Source: Paenibacillus sp. FSL H7-0737
GTDB taxonomy: Bacteria; Bacillota; Bacilli; Paenibacillales; Paenibacillaceae
Assembly (NCBI RefSeq): GCF_000758545.1
Contig: NZ_CP009279.1
Location: 620,001 to 684,000, forward strand
Length of the DNA stretch: 64,000 bases
Reading direction: 5' to 3'
Shown in pieces: positions 17,311 to 27,226 of this stretch. Each line of letters opens with the position of its first letter. The stretch's first letter is position 1. Below the pieces are notes generated by a model, which was given only the letters and a program-made list of their open reading frames with translations, had not been told where the DNA came from and searched no databases. Position numbers and translations under genes: made by a program.

Positions 17311-17871
17311 TTGTATCTATGCAATGGAGTGACACCTACACTGATCGGTAGAAGATTAAAATTATGTGCTATGACTACTGAACATGCTTCAGCGTTATTT
17401 CAGGTTTGGTCACATCCGGAAGTTTCTCTCTGGCTGGGTGCACCGGCATTATCCTCTATAGAAGAGACGAAGCAGCTTATCGACCTTCTATCACAGATGG
17501 CTCAGGAAGAGGAGAGCTTACGTTGGAGTATTATTGGACCTGGGGAGGAAGTCATAGGTAGCTGTGGATATAACCATTGGCAGCTTCAGGGAGCTTACCG
17601 TGGTGAAATAGGCTGTGATCTGTCGCCTGCCTTTTGGGGGCTTGGATATATGAAAGAAGCGCTTGGGCTTGTACTCGATTTTGGTTTCAATATTATGGGC
17701 TTGAATCGGATTGAAGCGCTCTGTCATCCTGATAATATCCGTGCGGAGAGGCTGGTTCATACGCTTGGATTTCAGAAGGAAGGCGTATTGCGTCAATACA
17801 GGCAGATCGCTTCCGGCTTTCAGGATACTGCTCTCCATGCTCTACTGCGCGAGGAGTGGCAATCCACTTAA
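17311..17871 (+). CDS. GNAT acetyltransferase, RimJ/RimL type
   Basis: 186 residues. It has a RimJ-like start (LIGRRLKLCAMTTEHA), the acetyl-CoA segment IGCDLSPAFWGLGYMKEALG, and NRIEALCHPDNIRAERLVHTLGF typical of the Acetyltransf_3 family. The substrate is probably a protein N-terminus or a small amine. A TTG start is set by AAGGGGGAG eight bases upstream. It lies 24 bases before the DHA2 exporter and is likely co-transcribed. Confidence 0.82.
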   Translation: MYLCNGVTPTLIGRRLKLCAMTTEHASALFQVWSHPEVSLWLGAPALSSIEETKQLIDLLSQMAQEEESLRWSIIGPGEEVIGSCGYNHWQLQGAYRGEIGCDLSPAFWGLGYMKEALGLVLDFGFNIMGLNRIEALCHPDNIRAERLVHTLGFQKEGVLRQYRQIASGFQDTALHALLREEWQST

Positions 17872-17895
17872 TACATAAAGAGAGGGTTTGGAACA

Positions 17896-19404
17896 TTGAA
17901 GTCAACAGGGGATTTAGAACGTAAACTAATACTAACAGGGGTACTGCTGGCCACGTTTCTGGCGGCTATTGAGGGAACTGTAACAGGACCAGCCGGACCG
18001 GCGATTGTAGGCGACTTTCAGGGAATGCAGTGGCTGAGCTGGATATTTACTTCATATTTACTGGCAATGGCTATTACTACACCTATTTTCGGCAAAATCA
18101 GTGATCTGTTCGGACGCAAGCCTGTATTCATGTGGGGAGCGGCTGTTTTTTTACTAGGCTCATTATTATGCGGCATATCTCAAAGTATGGAACAGCTGAT
18201 CCTGTTTCGCGCGATACAGGGGATCGGTGCGGGTGCACTTATTCCAATGACCTTTACCATTATCGGTGATATTTACAGCATTGAAGAAAGAGCAAAGACA
18301 CAAGGGTTGCTAAGCTCTGTATGGGGGATTTCCTCTTTGGTAGGGCCACTGCTTGGTGGCTATGTGGTAGATTACTTAAGCTGGCGCTGGGTATTTGTAT
18401 TCAATCTGCCATTTGGCGTGTTGGCAATGGTATTTATTGCGCGCTACCTGAAGGAAGAAAAGGTGCGTCGGAAGACACAGATCGATGTGCCAGGCGTCCT
18501 TCTGTTCGCGGCAGGTATGGGTGCTCTACTCTTTGGACTCTCCACGGGAGGGCAGAACCTGGCATGGACCTCTCCTTTACTACTCGCAACACTGGGTGCA
18601 GCGGTTATCCTGTTAATCCTATTTTTGCTTGTGGAGCGCCGTGCACCAGAGCCTATGCTTCCGCTGAACCTATTCTCAAATCGTAATATCGCAGTATCAA
18701 CGGGTGCCAACCTGCTTGTAAGCACATTAATTATTGGACTTTCTACGTATATCCCTTTATGGGTTCAGGGCGTTTCTGGAAAAAGCGCTGCGATCTCAGG
18801 CTTGCTGCTTGCGCCAATGTCTGTAGGCTGGATGTTTGGGTCAATCGCAGGCGGACGAATGATTCTGCGAGCGGGTTCTCGCCGAACGGCAATGCTTGGA
18901 TTGATGATGATTGCTGCCGGAGCTATTGGTCTGGTTTTCTTGACTGGAGAGTCTTCACAGGTAATCCTCTTATGCTTGATGCTGGTCTGTGGGGTAGGCT
19001 TCGGATACTCCTCTACGGTCTTCACGATTATCGCTCAGTCGTCGGTTGCGTATGATCAACGCGGTGCGTCCACAGCACTTAATGCATTTACAAGGTCCCT
19101 AGGTCAGACCATTGGGGTGGCTATTTTCGGTTCCTGGCTGAACTTGAATATTGATCAGCTGTTGCGAAAACAACCGGATTCAAACGTTACAGGTGATGAT
19201 ATTAATAAGCTGCTAGGCTCGCATACAGGCACTAATCTCTCCGGCGAAGTATCAAACAGTTTACGTGGTGCACTAGAAGGGGGACTTCATTCACTATTTA
19301 TTGTGATGGCAGTTTTCGCAGTCTTGTCACTAGTTATATCTTGGGGGTTGCGCAAGGGTGTACCTTCGGTAGAGGATGCTACGTCGTCTTTGAAAAAGGC
19401 ATAA
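17896..19404 (+). CDS. MFS drug/proton antiporter, DHA2 (14-TM, EmrB/QacA-like)
   Basis: 502 residues with about 14 predicted TM helices. Motif A is GKISDLFGRKPVF in the loop after TM2; motif C-like glycines are in VWGISSLVGPLLGGYVVDY. It is an inner-membrane exporter driven by proton motive force; the substrate cannot be read from the sequence. The TTG start follows AGAGAGGG. Convergent with the MarR gene, from which it is separated by a hairpin. Confidence 0.88.
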   Translation: MKSTGDLERKLILTGVLLATFLAAIEGTVTGPAGPAIVGDFQGMQWLSWIFTSYLLAMAITTPIFGKISDLFGRKPVFMWGAAVFLLGSLLCGISQSMEQLILFRAIQGIGAGALIPMTFTIIGDIYSIEERAKTQGLLSSVWGISSLVGPLLGGYVVDYLSWRWVFVFNLPFGVLAMVFIARYLKEEKVRRKTQIDVPGVLLFAAGMGALLFGLSTGGQNLAWTSPLLLATLGAAVILLILFLLVERRAPEPMLPLNLFSNRNIAVSTGANLLVSTLIIGLSTYIPLWVQGVSGKSAAISGLLLAPMSVGWMFGSIAGGRMILRAGSRRTAMLGLMMIAAGAIGLVFLTGESSQVILLCLMLVCGVGFGYSSTVFTIIAQSSVAYDQRGASTALNAFTRSLGQTIGVAIFGSWLNLNIDQLLRKQPDSNVTGDDINKLLGSHTGTNLSGEVSNSLRGALEGGLHSLFIVMAVFAVLSLVISWGLRKGVPSVEDATSSLKKA

Positions 19405-19424
19405 CTCATTTTCTAAATCACATA

Positions 19425-19461
19425 AAGAAGCCCGACCGGGTATTTACCGGTCGGGCTTCTT
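19425..19461. terminator. Hairpin between exporter and marR-type gene
   Basis: AAGAAGCCCGACCGG and its perfect complement flank a 7-base loop; it could end both convergent transcripts although the T run is weak. Confidence 0.8.
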
Positions 19462-19518
19462 CGTGCAATAACAGCTTGTCTAACACATATGAAGTAAAAA
19501 GCAGCCTAACCTCTAGCT

Positions 19519-19986
19519 CTACTTACGGGGAAGAGGGGAAAGCTTCTCAGCTTGCAGACCCATCTTCTTGAGCAGAGTGATCATTTGTTCCTTCTCTTCA
19601 TCATTCAGTCCGCTGAAAGCAAGATGAAGACGCTCTGAGTATTTCGGATACATCTCATTCATGAGACGTTCGCCTTCCGCGGTCAACTCTGCGAAAATCA
19701 CACGACGATCACTTGGACAAGGCTTGCGTTGCAAATAGCCGCGTTCTTCGAGCTTGTCGATAACGTAAGTCACGTTGCCGCTCTGTAGCAGTAGTTTGGC
19801 ACCAATTTGTTGAATGGGCTGTGGTCCCTTATAGTACAACACTTCCATGACGGCAAAGGCAGTAGGGTTAAAACCTTCAATTTTGCTGCCGGTAACAGCA
19901 TGCTCATTAATACTCTTGAATGATTTGGCAAATACCCGGTACAAATGTAGTGTTAATTGTGTATCACGTTCATAAGATTGTATCAT
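19519..19986 (-). CDS. MarR-family transcriptional regulator
   Basis: 155 residues. A winged helix (NPTAFAVMEVLYYKGPQPIQQIGAKL, then YVIDKLEERGYL and the wing CPSDRRVIFAELT) is flanked by dimerisation helices, the normal MarR length. The ATG at 19986 is preferred because AGGGTGGAG precedes it; the upstream in-frame extension to 20139 has no such site and is AT-rich promoter sequence. It is divergent from the next MFS gene, a common arrangement for a repressor and the exporter it controls. Confidence 0.88.
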   Translation of the reverse strand: MIQSYERDTQLTLHLYRVFAKSFKSINEHAVTGSKIEGFNPTAFAVMEVLYYKGPQPIQQIGAKLLLQSGNVTYVIDKLEERGYLQRKPCPSDRRVIFAELTAEGERLMNEMYPKYSERLHLAFSGLNDEEKEQMITLLKKMGLQAEKLSPLPRK

Positions 19987-20328
19987 GCTTCTCCACCCTC
20001 TATCGTTAATCATGTGAACTCGTCGCACGTCTGTAATCATATTAATTAGTGCACGGTTTACCTGTGCAACGAACTTTGAGATAACAATAGAATACGTGAA
20101 AGATCGAATGAAGAACATGTGATTTGTCACAATGAGCAACTTTTAATTATTAAAAATCAAACAATTTTTTGAAGACGCTGAAATTGAATGTTTTTTACTT
20201 CAGTCTCTGAAAGGATATCAATTTCATCCCCCGGTTCAGTGTTATTTACGCCTCCAGACGGATGAATGACAATCCCCAATATTTTACTATTATTTCATTG
20301 AGAAATAGTAACGGGGAGTGAAGGAAGG
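19987..20328. promoter_or_regulatory. Divergent control region between MarR and MFS genes
   Basis: A 342-base AT-rich gap containing promoters for both directions by inference. An imperfect palindrome near the MFS ribosome site is the only clear symmetric element. Confidence 0.5.
20288..20310. promoter_or_regulatory. Candidate operator before MFS gene
   Basis: Nine-base arms TATTATTTC and GAAATAGTA (one wobble) around ATTGA, ending just before the GGGAGTGAAGGAAGG ribosome site. The size and A/T-rich symmetry suit a MarR-family dimer; assignment to the adjacent regulator is inference. Confidence 0.45.
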
Positions 20329-21672
20329 ATGGAGGAACATCATATTGATGGTTTAAAAGAAAGTAAGCTAACCGCAAATAAACCATTCATGCTGCTTATT
20401 GCGGCACAGCTTGTATCGAATGTAGGAGACTGGTTGCATATACTAGCGCTACTGACAATGGTAGGGTTTAAATGGAATGCCACACCGTGGGAAATTACGG
20501 CTATATCTTTATGTATGGCAGTGCCTTTGCTCTTAGGAGGACCGTTTGCAGGTTACTTAAGTGATCGTTTTAACCGCAAGGTACTAATGATTGGTTCGGA
20601 TATAGCCCGTGCAGCGGTTGTTATTTGCTTGGTATTTGCAGGCTCGCTGTGGCAGGTTTATGTGCTGCTGCTGGCTAAGGGATGTATGGATGTGCTGTTC
20701 TCTCCGGCCAAAAGCGGAAAGATTAAGGAACTTGTTCCTGCGGCTCAGATGGATAAAGCAATGGCGCTTAGCTCATCTATAGAGCAGATAACTAAAATTG
20801 TGGGTCCAGCGCTTGGTGGATTGCTAGTTGCAGCCTTCGGCATATCTGTTTGTTATATGATCGATTCTGCTACATTCGTTTTATCGGCGATTATTTTGCT
20901 TGGATTACCGCGTACAGCTGTGATAAAGAAGGAGGATACGGAAGCAAGCGGTGGGGATACGGAGGTGCGTAAATCCTTCCGCCAAGAAATGTCGGCAGGT
21001 CTGCATGTGATTGCAGGAATGCCTGTAGTGCTGTGTGGCATTGTTATGCTAGTACTGGTGCTGCTAATGCTACAGATCGGAGACTCTCAGATTGTAACGT
21101 TATTCCGGGAGATTCCAGGTGTGAACGGAGATCTGCTGGGGTGGTGTGTAGCAGCCAGTGGCTTTGGAACCTTGCTATCTGCGCTGCTTGTAAGCCGATT
21201 AGGCAGTGGTAAGCATCCGCTTATTTTTATGGGATTAGGGGCTGTAATCATGGGCGTTGTCTTCTCAAGTGCAGGGATCGTAACTGCTCATGGTCAAGCC
21301 GGAATCTGGATGAATATTGCTTTGTTTGGGTCCTTCATGTTTGCTGGTGTGGGTGCAGGACTAGCGTTTATCCCCTTCAATTCAATGCTCCAGCAGCGGA
21401 CACCTGCGGAATACACGGGTCGTGTATTTGGAACCATAGGCAGCCTGACAAGCGCAGCTGTTATTCTAGGACCTGTAGCCGGTGGAGCCTTAGTGACAGC
21501 ATCGGGGCCGGTATCTGCCTTTATTCTATCTGGTTTGCTTACAGGATTGCTAGGACTAGGGCTGTTAATGCTGCGTGGTAAAATCGAGCGCAGGGATGAA
21601 GCGGCGATCAAGAAGCAGGAAGGAATAGCTGCGACGAATAACATGGACCTTGTAGGACAGACCTCCCTTTGA
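20329..21672 (+). CDS. MFS transporter (MFS_3 type)
   Basis: 447 residues, about 12 TM helices. After TM2 the loop motif GYLSDRFNRKVLM is present, and NVGDWLHILALLTMVG near the N-terminus is typical of MFS_3 macrolide-efflux-like carriers. GLAFIPFNSMLQQRTPAEYTGRVFGT in the second half is another shared signature. It probably exports a hydrophobic compound; drug specificity is not predictable. Divergent from the marR-type gene and followed by its own terminator. Confidence 0.85.
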   Translation: MEEHHIDGLKESKLTANKPFMLLIAAQLVSNVGDWLHILALLTMVGFKWNATPWEITAISLCMAVPLLLGGPFAGYLSDRFNRKVLMIGSDIARAAVVICLVFAGSLWQVYVLLLAKGCMDVLFSPAKSGKIKELVPAAQMDKAMALSSSIEQITKIVGPALGGLLVAAFGISVCYMIDSATFVLSAIILLGLPRTAVIKKEDTEASGGDTEVRKSFRQEMSAGLHVIAGMPVVLCGIVMLVLVLLMLQIGDSQIVTLFREIPGVNGDLLGWCVAASGFGTLLSALLVSRLGSGKHPLIFMGLGAVIMGVVFSSAGIVTAHGQAGIWMNIALFGSFMFAGVGAGLAFIPFNSMLQQRTPAEYTGRVFGTIGSLTSAAVILGPVAGGALVTASGPVSAFILSGLLTGLLGLGLLMLRGKIERRDEAAIKKQEGIAATNNMDLVGQTSL

Positions 21673-21690
21673 TGGGAGGTTTCTTTTATT
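21659..21690 (+). terminator. Terminator of the MFS gene
   Basis: ACCTCCC-TTTGAT-GGGAGGT followed by TTCTTTT. The stem starts three bases before the stop codon ends being cleared, so it is tightly attached to the gene. Confidence 0.85.
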
Positions 21691-21873
21691 CGCTATTGCG
21701 CAGGGCTTAAGTTATTATTGTGAAAAAAGCAGCTTGATTATTTTCAGGAAAAATATATAGTACGATTAGATAAGTTGCGATTGCCTCTGTTGATCATTTG
21801 AATATCATTCATATACGCAATAGGGAATGCAATTTATAATAGTATTTATTAGAAGTACTAGGAGATGGAGAGT

Positions 21874-22614
21874 ATGGAAAAAGAAGAAACTACAGTGGAT
21901 ACCGAGAGCTATGACGACATTGTGCTCGATGTTGAGATCGATGAAGCTGGCTATGAAGCGGGAGATCCTTGCATATTCGATATTTCTTTTCAAGTGAAGC
22001 GAGGTCAACTGCTCGGACTGATCGGACCTAATGGTGCTGGGAAAAGTACAACCATTAAGACCCTGCTTGGTTTGTTGAAGAATACCAAGGCTAAAGTGTC
22101 TTTTAGTGGAGTTAATAAATCTTACGCTTATGTTCCGGAGCAACCTGTGTTTTATGAGGATTTGACATTGTGGGAGCACTTGGATTTAGCGGCCGCTGCC
22201 TATGGACTGAAGTACGAACAGTTCGAAGAAACTGCAGAAAGACTGTTGAAGCAGTTTGGTATGGGCCATGTGCGCAATGATCTTCCAGCTGGATTCTCTA
22301 AGGGCATGAAACAAAAAATGATGCTAATGCTTGGCTTCTTGGTACAACCGGATGTTTATATTGTGGACGAGCCATTTATTGGTTTAGACCCCCGCGCCAC
22401 TAAAGATTTCCTGCGGTTGCTAGAAGCGGAGCGGAAGCGCGGAGCTGGTGTATTAATGTCTACGCATGTACTGGATACAGCAGAGAAGATATGCGATGAT
22501 TTCGTATTGATCTCCGGGGGAAAGGTTGCCGCCTCAGGAACACTCGAAGATATACGTGATTATGCTGGACTGCCGGAGGCGTCGTTGTTTGATTGCTTCG
22601 ACGAATTAACATGA
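21874..22614 (+). CDS. ecsA: ABC transporter ATP-binding protein, EcsA-like
   Basis: 246 residues. Walker A GPNGAGKST is at 51-59, the Q-loop is in YVPEQPVFYEDLT, the signature is the degenerate FSKGMKQK (as in EcsA), Walker B VYIVDEP, and the H-loop STH. EcsA powers the EcsB membrane protein; in Bacillus the pair affects protein secretion, RasP-dependent proteolysis and sporulation. ATG 21874 lies nine bases after AGGAG, while ATG 21865 abuts it. The acidic N-terminal 30 residues are an extension relative to compact ATPases. Confidence 0.85.
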   Translation: MEKEETTVDTESYDDIVLDVEIDEAGYEAGDPCIFDISFQVKRGQLLGLIGPNGAGKSTTIKTLLGLLKNTKAKVSFSGVNKSYAYVPEQPVFYEDLTLWEHLDLAAAAYGLKYEQFEETAERLLKQFGMGHVRNDLPAGFSKGMKQKMMLMLGFLVQPDVYIVDEPFIGLDPRATKDFLRLLEAERKRGAGVLMSTHVLDTAEKICDDFVLISGGKVAASGTLEDIRDYAGLPEASLFDCFDELT

Positions 22615-23873
22615 GTAAGCAGGGACAGCGGGCGTTTGCTTTTTCTAACGCTAAACAACTATTCAGACGGCGGCTATTCTCTCATTGGCGTGAGCAATCC
22701 GCTATTATCCGTACGGCGGCTGATTGGACCGTTCTTTTATATATTCTTATTCCCGGGGGATTATTGGGAGGGCGTTTGTATTATGGGTTCTGGAATGAGG
22801 CGCTACCGGCTTGGAGTGTGAATTTGCCGTTTATGCTCATTCCTTCATTATTAGTGCTCTTGATCTGCAACGGGGGCTTGGTGCTATTATTGCAGGAAGG
22901 CGATCTATTATTTCTTAGACAACGGCAACGATGGATGAATACGATCCTATTTCGCGGGTTGCTCTACAGCCTGATTGTAACCTCGCTGAAGTTCTGTGTA
23001 GCTTTTGCACTGTTACTGCCTTTTCTGATTCGGGGATTTGAGATGACGTCATCGGAGGTATGGGCGCTGTTCGCGCTGACCTTGGCGTGCAGCTGGTGTG
23101 TGAAGCTACTGGGACATCTTGTAAAAGTACAGAAGCAAGGCTGGCGCCGCTGGTTATGGCTATTTCTGGCGATCTCCGTCCCGAACGCTATTTATTTCAG
23201 AGTAGCTAGCCTTTGGAATGATCGCCCGCTCATCATATTGCTGAGTGCGGTTGTATTCACAGTCGTTGCAATATTTGCTTTCCGGTGGCGCTTATTGATG
23301 CGTGGGACATTTATGAACGATGTGCGGGAGGACTACAAGCAGCGAATGAAGATAGCGGCCATACTGCTCCGCCATGTTCTGGATAAACCTCGCCCGACTC
23401 GCCATAAGCCATGGATTTTCCGGAAGTCGCAGCCTTTGCTTAAATCAAAGACTGCCGAGAGCCGTTTCTCTGCGGCAGCGATTAAGGCACTCATACGGAA
23501 TCCGGCCCATTTGAAGCTTTACTTGGCTTTCACTGCCGTGTCCGCGGTAGCGATCCTTATCATTCCATCGGGATTTAAATGGCTAGGATTTGTAGTATTA
23601 ACATCGCTTATGACTTTTTGGCTGTTTTCGTTCTGGTCTTTGTTTGTTGGGGATGATTACATTGGGATACTTCCATTTACGAAAGAACAAAAGGCTGAAG
23701 CGGGTATGCATGCGGTCCCTATTTTATTACTTCCCTTTACAATGATTACCTCCGCACTAATCTGTCTCTCTTTATATGGATGGTGGGGGATCATCTTGTT
23801 CGTACCGGTTGGATACATGGTTGGACTCTTTATTAGCAGAATATTTGGTACGTTCCGATTGGGCAAAGATTGA
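22611..23873 (+). CDS. ecsB: ABC transporter permease, EcsB-like
   Basis: 420 residues with paired hydrophobic segments beginning around residue 40 (WTVLLYILIPGGLLGG) and a basic cytoplasmic loop (RHVLDKPRPTRHKPW) before a second membrane group, matching EcsB layout. ATG 22611 overlaps the ecsA stop (ATGA), indicating translational coupling; a TTG at 22593 is an alternative. It forms the transmembrane part of the Ecs transporter. Confidence 0.82.
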   Translation: MSKQGQRAFAFSNAKQLFRRRLFSHWREQSAIIRTAADWTVLLYILIPGGLLGGRLYYGFWNEALPAWSVNLPFMLIPSLLVLLICNGGLVLLLQEGDLLFLRQRQRWMNTILFRGLLYSLIVTSLKFCVAFALLLPFLIRGFEMTSSEVWALFALTLACSWCVKLLGHLVKVQKQGWRRWLWLFLAISVPNAIYFRVASLWNDRPLIILLSAVVFTVVAIFAFRWRLLMRGTFMNDVREDYKQRMKIAAILLRHVLDKPRPTRHKPWIFRKSQPLLKSKTAESRFSAAAIKALIRNPAHLKLYLAFTAVSAVAILIIPSGFKWLGFVVLTSLMTFWLFSFWSLFVGDDYIGILPFTKEQKAEAGMHAVPILLLPFTMITSALICLSLYGWWGIILFVPVGYMVGLFISRIFGTFRLGKD

Positions 23874-23882
23874 TAGATAGAT

Positions 23883-23929
23883 AAAAAAAACAGCGTGACT
23901 TGAGAAGCCTCTCAAGTCACGCTGTTTTT
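23883..23929. terminator. Bidirectional terminator after ecsB
   Basis: A perfect 18-bp stem AAACAGCGTGACTTGAGA with 4-base loop, flanked by A and T runs, shared with the convergent flavoprotein gene. Confidence 0.95.
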
Positions 23930-23941
23930 AGTTGCAACGCA

Positions 23942-25210
23942 TTAACTAAGGCGAAGGTCAGCGGCATGTTTGCCTGCTGTATATCCAGTAGAGAACGCTG
24001 CTGTTATATTGTAGCCACCAGTGTAGCCATGGATATCGAGTACCTCTCCACAGAAGAATAACCCTTGCATAAGCTTAGATTCCATTCTTTTGGGATCGAT
24101 CTCTTTCAGATTTACGCCGCCACCCGTAACAAAGGCTTCGGACAGGGAGCGGGTACCATGAACATTAACGGGCATCCTTTTCAAGATACCTGCTAGCGCA
24201 TGCAATCCATTCTTGGATACATGATGACCCGTAATATCTCCATCCAGGTCAGCTTTAGCTAACAAGAGGGGAATGAGACGTTCTGGCAGCAGCCCCTTTA
24301 GTGAATTGCGGATCGCTTTCTTCGGCTCCTGGTCCAGCTTGTCCTGCAGCGATGATTCCACTTCTTGCAAGTTCAGATCAGGGAAGAGATCGATGGACAT
24401 CTCAACCATGTCATTCCCTGATTTACGCTGGACCTGTCTCAGAAATTGGCTGCAGCGCAGCGCAATTGGCCCGGATAATCCAAAATGGGTGAAGATCATA
24501 TCTCCGCGATGAAAAATGACCTTCTTTCCTTTTGGATTCCATACAGTAAGTGCCACATCGCGTAGCGACAATCCTTGCAGCTCACCGGATTTAATCCACT
24601 CTTCCCGTGAAATAATCGGTACCTCTGTCGGAAATAGCTCAGTAATGGTGTGGCCTGCGGCTTCAGCCCATGGGTACCCATCTCCAGTAGAGCCGGTCTG
24701 AGGAACGGACTTTCCTCCGGTGGCGATGATTACGGCAGCACTGGAAATCGTTTTGCCCGAGCCCAGCTGAACGCCCTTAACGGCCCCTTCTTCATATATT
24801 ACATGTGAAACAGGACTATCCGTCATAATCTGCACACCTAGACCCCGTACTTTGTTAATTAAGGCGGAGACGACGCTGGAGGCCTTATCGGAGACGGGAA
24901 ACATCCGTCCGTTGTCTTCTTCCTTTAATGCAATGCCTAAGCCTTCAAAAAAGGCAATGATATCTTGATTATTAAAATGGTCGAAGGCGCTATACAAAAA
25001 CCGCCCGTTTCCCGGGATATGGGAGATTAACTCATCTCTCTCCTTGACGTTCGTTACATTGCAGCGTCCGCCACCAGATATCCCGAGCTTTCGTCCTAGC
25101 TTAGCTCCCTTATCGATCAGTAGTACGGATGCCCCGTGTTCTGCTGCGGCCACGCTTGCCATTAATCCCGAAGGGCCGCCACCTATGACGATCACATCGA
25201 AGTTGCTCAT
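23942..25210 (-). CDS. HI0933/YtfP-family FAD-dependent oxidoreductase
   Basis: 422 residues. FAD-binding [12 protein letters not shown] is at the N-terminus, followed by [18 protein letters not shown], the hallmark of the HI0933 family, and IIATGGKS. The C-terminal [20 protein letters not shown] and [19 protein letters not shown] close the FAD site. Members include BaiN-like reductases, but no substrate can be assigned. The gene is monocistronic. Confidence 0.88.
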   Translation of the reverse strand: MSNFDVIVIGGGPSGLMASVAAAEHGASVLLIDKGAKLGRKLGISGGGRCNVTNVKERDELISHIPGNGRFLYSAFDHFNNQDIIAFFEGLGIALKEEDNGRMFPVSDKASSVVSALINKVRGLGVQIMTDSPVSHVIYEEGAVKGVQLGSGKTISSAAVIIATGGKSVPQTGSTGDGYPWAEAAGHTITELFPTEVPIISREEWIKSGELQGLSLRDVALTVWNPKGKKVIFHRGDMIFTHFGLSGPIALRCSQFLRQVQRKSGNDMVEMSIDLFPDLNLQEVESSLQDKLDQEPKKAIRNSLKGLLPERLIPLLLAKADLDGDITGHHVSKNGLHALAGILKRMPVNVHGTRSLSEAFVTGGGVNLKEIDPKRMESKLMQGLFFCGEVLDIHGYTGGYNITAAFSTGYTAGKHAADLRLS

Positions 25211-25388
25211 GAAATTTTACTCCTTTACATGTTAAGACACGGGTGTTACTTCGTGTTTTCCTAACGGAATCATACCATTCTGACTGTCATGTAACCAGTC
25301 TTGTCCGCTCACTTGGTTATAATCGTTGTCAGGAGAGTAATCCTGTGCTTTAATCTAGTCATGTAGGGCAATTTGTCCATTTTGGGGT

Positions 25389-27110
25389 GTGATTGTAATT
25401 ATTGGCGCAATTAAGGATATATTATTGCAAATATCGGCAGCATGCTCCTTTCTTTTTCTGATTCAGTGGTGGGTGGACCGAGGGCTTGTGGCTCGAAAAA
25501 AAGGTAGTTTCCCGGATAATCAAACTTTTTTGGTTTTGGCGTGTGCGTTAAGTCTTATGCTATGCTCTCTTCTTTCGACGACTTTATTCGGTATTGCTTA
25601 TTTGAATTTAGGAATGATTCCTGCTTATATCGGTATTTTATATGGAACTGTACGTTCAGGCATTCTGCTGTCCATCTTTTTGCTTGTCTGTAATATATTC
25701 ATTGCAGAGCCAGCAGGAATAAGTAATATGATATTAAATTCAGGAATATTATTATATCCGTTGCTGTTTGGGCTGGCTAAGCCTTTTAAGAAAGGCACAG
25801 TGGTAGAGAAGATAGGTATGTTATGGATGGTTCTTTGTCCGAATATGTTGTTCATTGCACTTGTGCCTATTATAGGTGGAAAAAATATATATGAGGCTCA
25901 TTCTGGTGAGTCACTTTTGATTACTTTGTATCTATTTTTCAGCATCGCACTAGGCGGTATTTTTGTTTATTTTGTTGAAATGGTCTGGAGTAGTTGGCGG
26001 GCTAAAATACATATGGAAAGTATAAGTGATAATTTCCAGTGGGAGTCTGAGAAGCTGCAGCAGATTACAAATGTAGTACCTCTGAGTATTATGTCCCTGG
26101 ATGATCACGGAGTTGTGACCGACCTCAATGATTGTATGTTGGGAATGGCACGAATTCATTATCCCAATTTGAAAAGGGAAGATATTATTGGCAAGCCGGT
26201 TAGGGAATTTTTTAATGGTTCAGCGGATGTTGATGCATATATGAGGGTACGGGATAACATTCAGCATAAACGGCGTTCCCATGAGCGAATGATTCATGGA
26301 ACGCGGATCTATCAAATTTATTCAGCACCACTAATGCATAAGAACTCAGGATTAACGAGTGGAGTGGTACTCATTGCACAGGATATTACGGATGAAGTGA
26401 AACTCCGCTCAGAGCTGGATCATGTGGAACGATTGAGCTTAGTAGGGCAGATGGCTGCCGGAATTACCCATGAGATTCGTAATCCTATGGCGGTAGTTCG
26501 CGGATTTTTACAGCTAATGAGAGAAAAGAGCTCGGATGATTTGGATTCTTATTATCAGATCGTATTGGAGGAGCTGGATCGGGCGAATAGCATTATTAAT
26601 GATTTCCTATCGCTGGCGCAAAGCCGGATATCCGATAAGGAGAAAGTGCTATTACACCGAGTTATAGAAGAAGTCAGTCCGCTGCTGTGGGCGGATGCTA
26701 ATCTTCGTGGTCAAAGTGTTGAGCTAAAGCTGAACGCATCCATCCATGAATTGGAGTTAAACGTTCGGGAAATCAAGCAGCTTATCCTTAATTTAGGCCG
26801 CAACGGCATGGAGGCTATGGGATCCAAGGGGATTCTGACACTGGAAACACATAGTACTCAGGAACAAGTGGAGCTAATTGTAAGGGATAGAGGAATCGGT
26901 ATGTCGGACAGTCAACGAGAGAAGCTGTTTTCCCCTTTCTTCACAACAAAAAGGGAGGGAACGGGTCTAGGGTTATCCTTGTGTCTCAGTATTGTGGAAC
27001 GGCATAACGGTAAAATAACTGTAGATTCTGTAGAAGGAGAGGGTACAGTATTTACCATCTCATTCCCTTTAGTAAAGGATGAATATAGTGAAGCCATGCT
27101 TGCGGATTAA
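25389..27110 (+). CDS. Orphan sensor histidine kinase with 5TM-LYT and PAS domains (KinB/sporulation-kinase type)
   Basis: 573 residues. About six TM helices in residues 5-200 include the LGMIPAYIGILYGTVRSG pattern of 5TM-5TMR-LYT sensors. A PAS domain spans about 224-337; HisKA has THEIRNP with H361; the ATPase domain shows NLGRNGMEAMG, DRGIGM and GTGLGLSL. The topology and THEIRNPMAV motif match Bacillus KinB-like kinases feeding the Spo0 phosphorelay. No regulator gene is adjacent, consistent with an orphan kinase. The GTG start lacks an ideal ribosome site, so the N-terminus is uncertain. Confidence 0.85.
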   Translation: MIVIIGAIKDILLQISAACSFLFLIQWWVDRGLVARKKGSFPDNQTFLVLACALSLMLCSLLSTTLFGIAYLNLGMIPAYIGILYGTVRSGILLSIFLLVCNIFIAEPAGISNMILNSGILLYPLLFGLAKPFKKGTVVEKIGMLWMVLCPNMLFIALVPIIGGKNIYEAHSGESLLITLYLFFSIALGGIFVYFVEMVWSSWRAKIHMESISDNFQWESEKLQQITNVVPLSIMSLDDHGVVTDLNDCMLGMARIHYPNLKREDIIGKPVREFFNGSADVDAYMRVRDNIQHKRRSHERMIHGTRIYQIYSAPLMHKNSGLTSGVVLIAQDITDEVKLRSELDHVERLSLVGQMAAGITHEIRNPMAVVRGFLQLMREKSSDDLDSYYQIVLEELDRANSIINDFLSLAQSRISDKEKVLLHRVIEEVSPLLWADANLRGQSVELKLNASIHELELNVREIKQLILNLGRNGMEAMGSKGILTLETHSTQEQVELIVRDRGIGMSDSQREKLFSPFFTTKREGTGLGLSLCLSIVERHNGKITVDSVEGEGTVFTISFPLVKDEYSEAMLAD

Positions 27111-27131
27111 ATCAGGTTACTGTAGCATCTC

Positions 27132-27159
27132 TTGCTTTCACAGAGTATGAATGTATAAT
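27132..27159 (+). promoter_or_regulatory. Promoter of the bacilliredoxin gene
   Basis: TTGCTT at 27132-27137 and TATAAT at 27154-27159 with a 16-base spacer, about 65 bases before the start codon. Confidence 0.6.
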
Positions 27160-27226
27160 AAAGTTAGTAAGTACTGCTGTAATGTTATCTGACAAAACAG
27201 TAATCAGTGAAGGAGAGTGCAGAGAA

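Noticed and set aside
19987..20139. Extended N-terminus for the MarR regulator
   Set aside because: The extra 51 codons are AT-rich leader without ribosome site; the shorter start has AGGGTGGAG and gives the usual family length.
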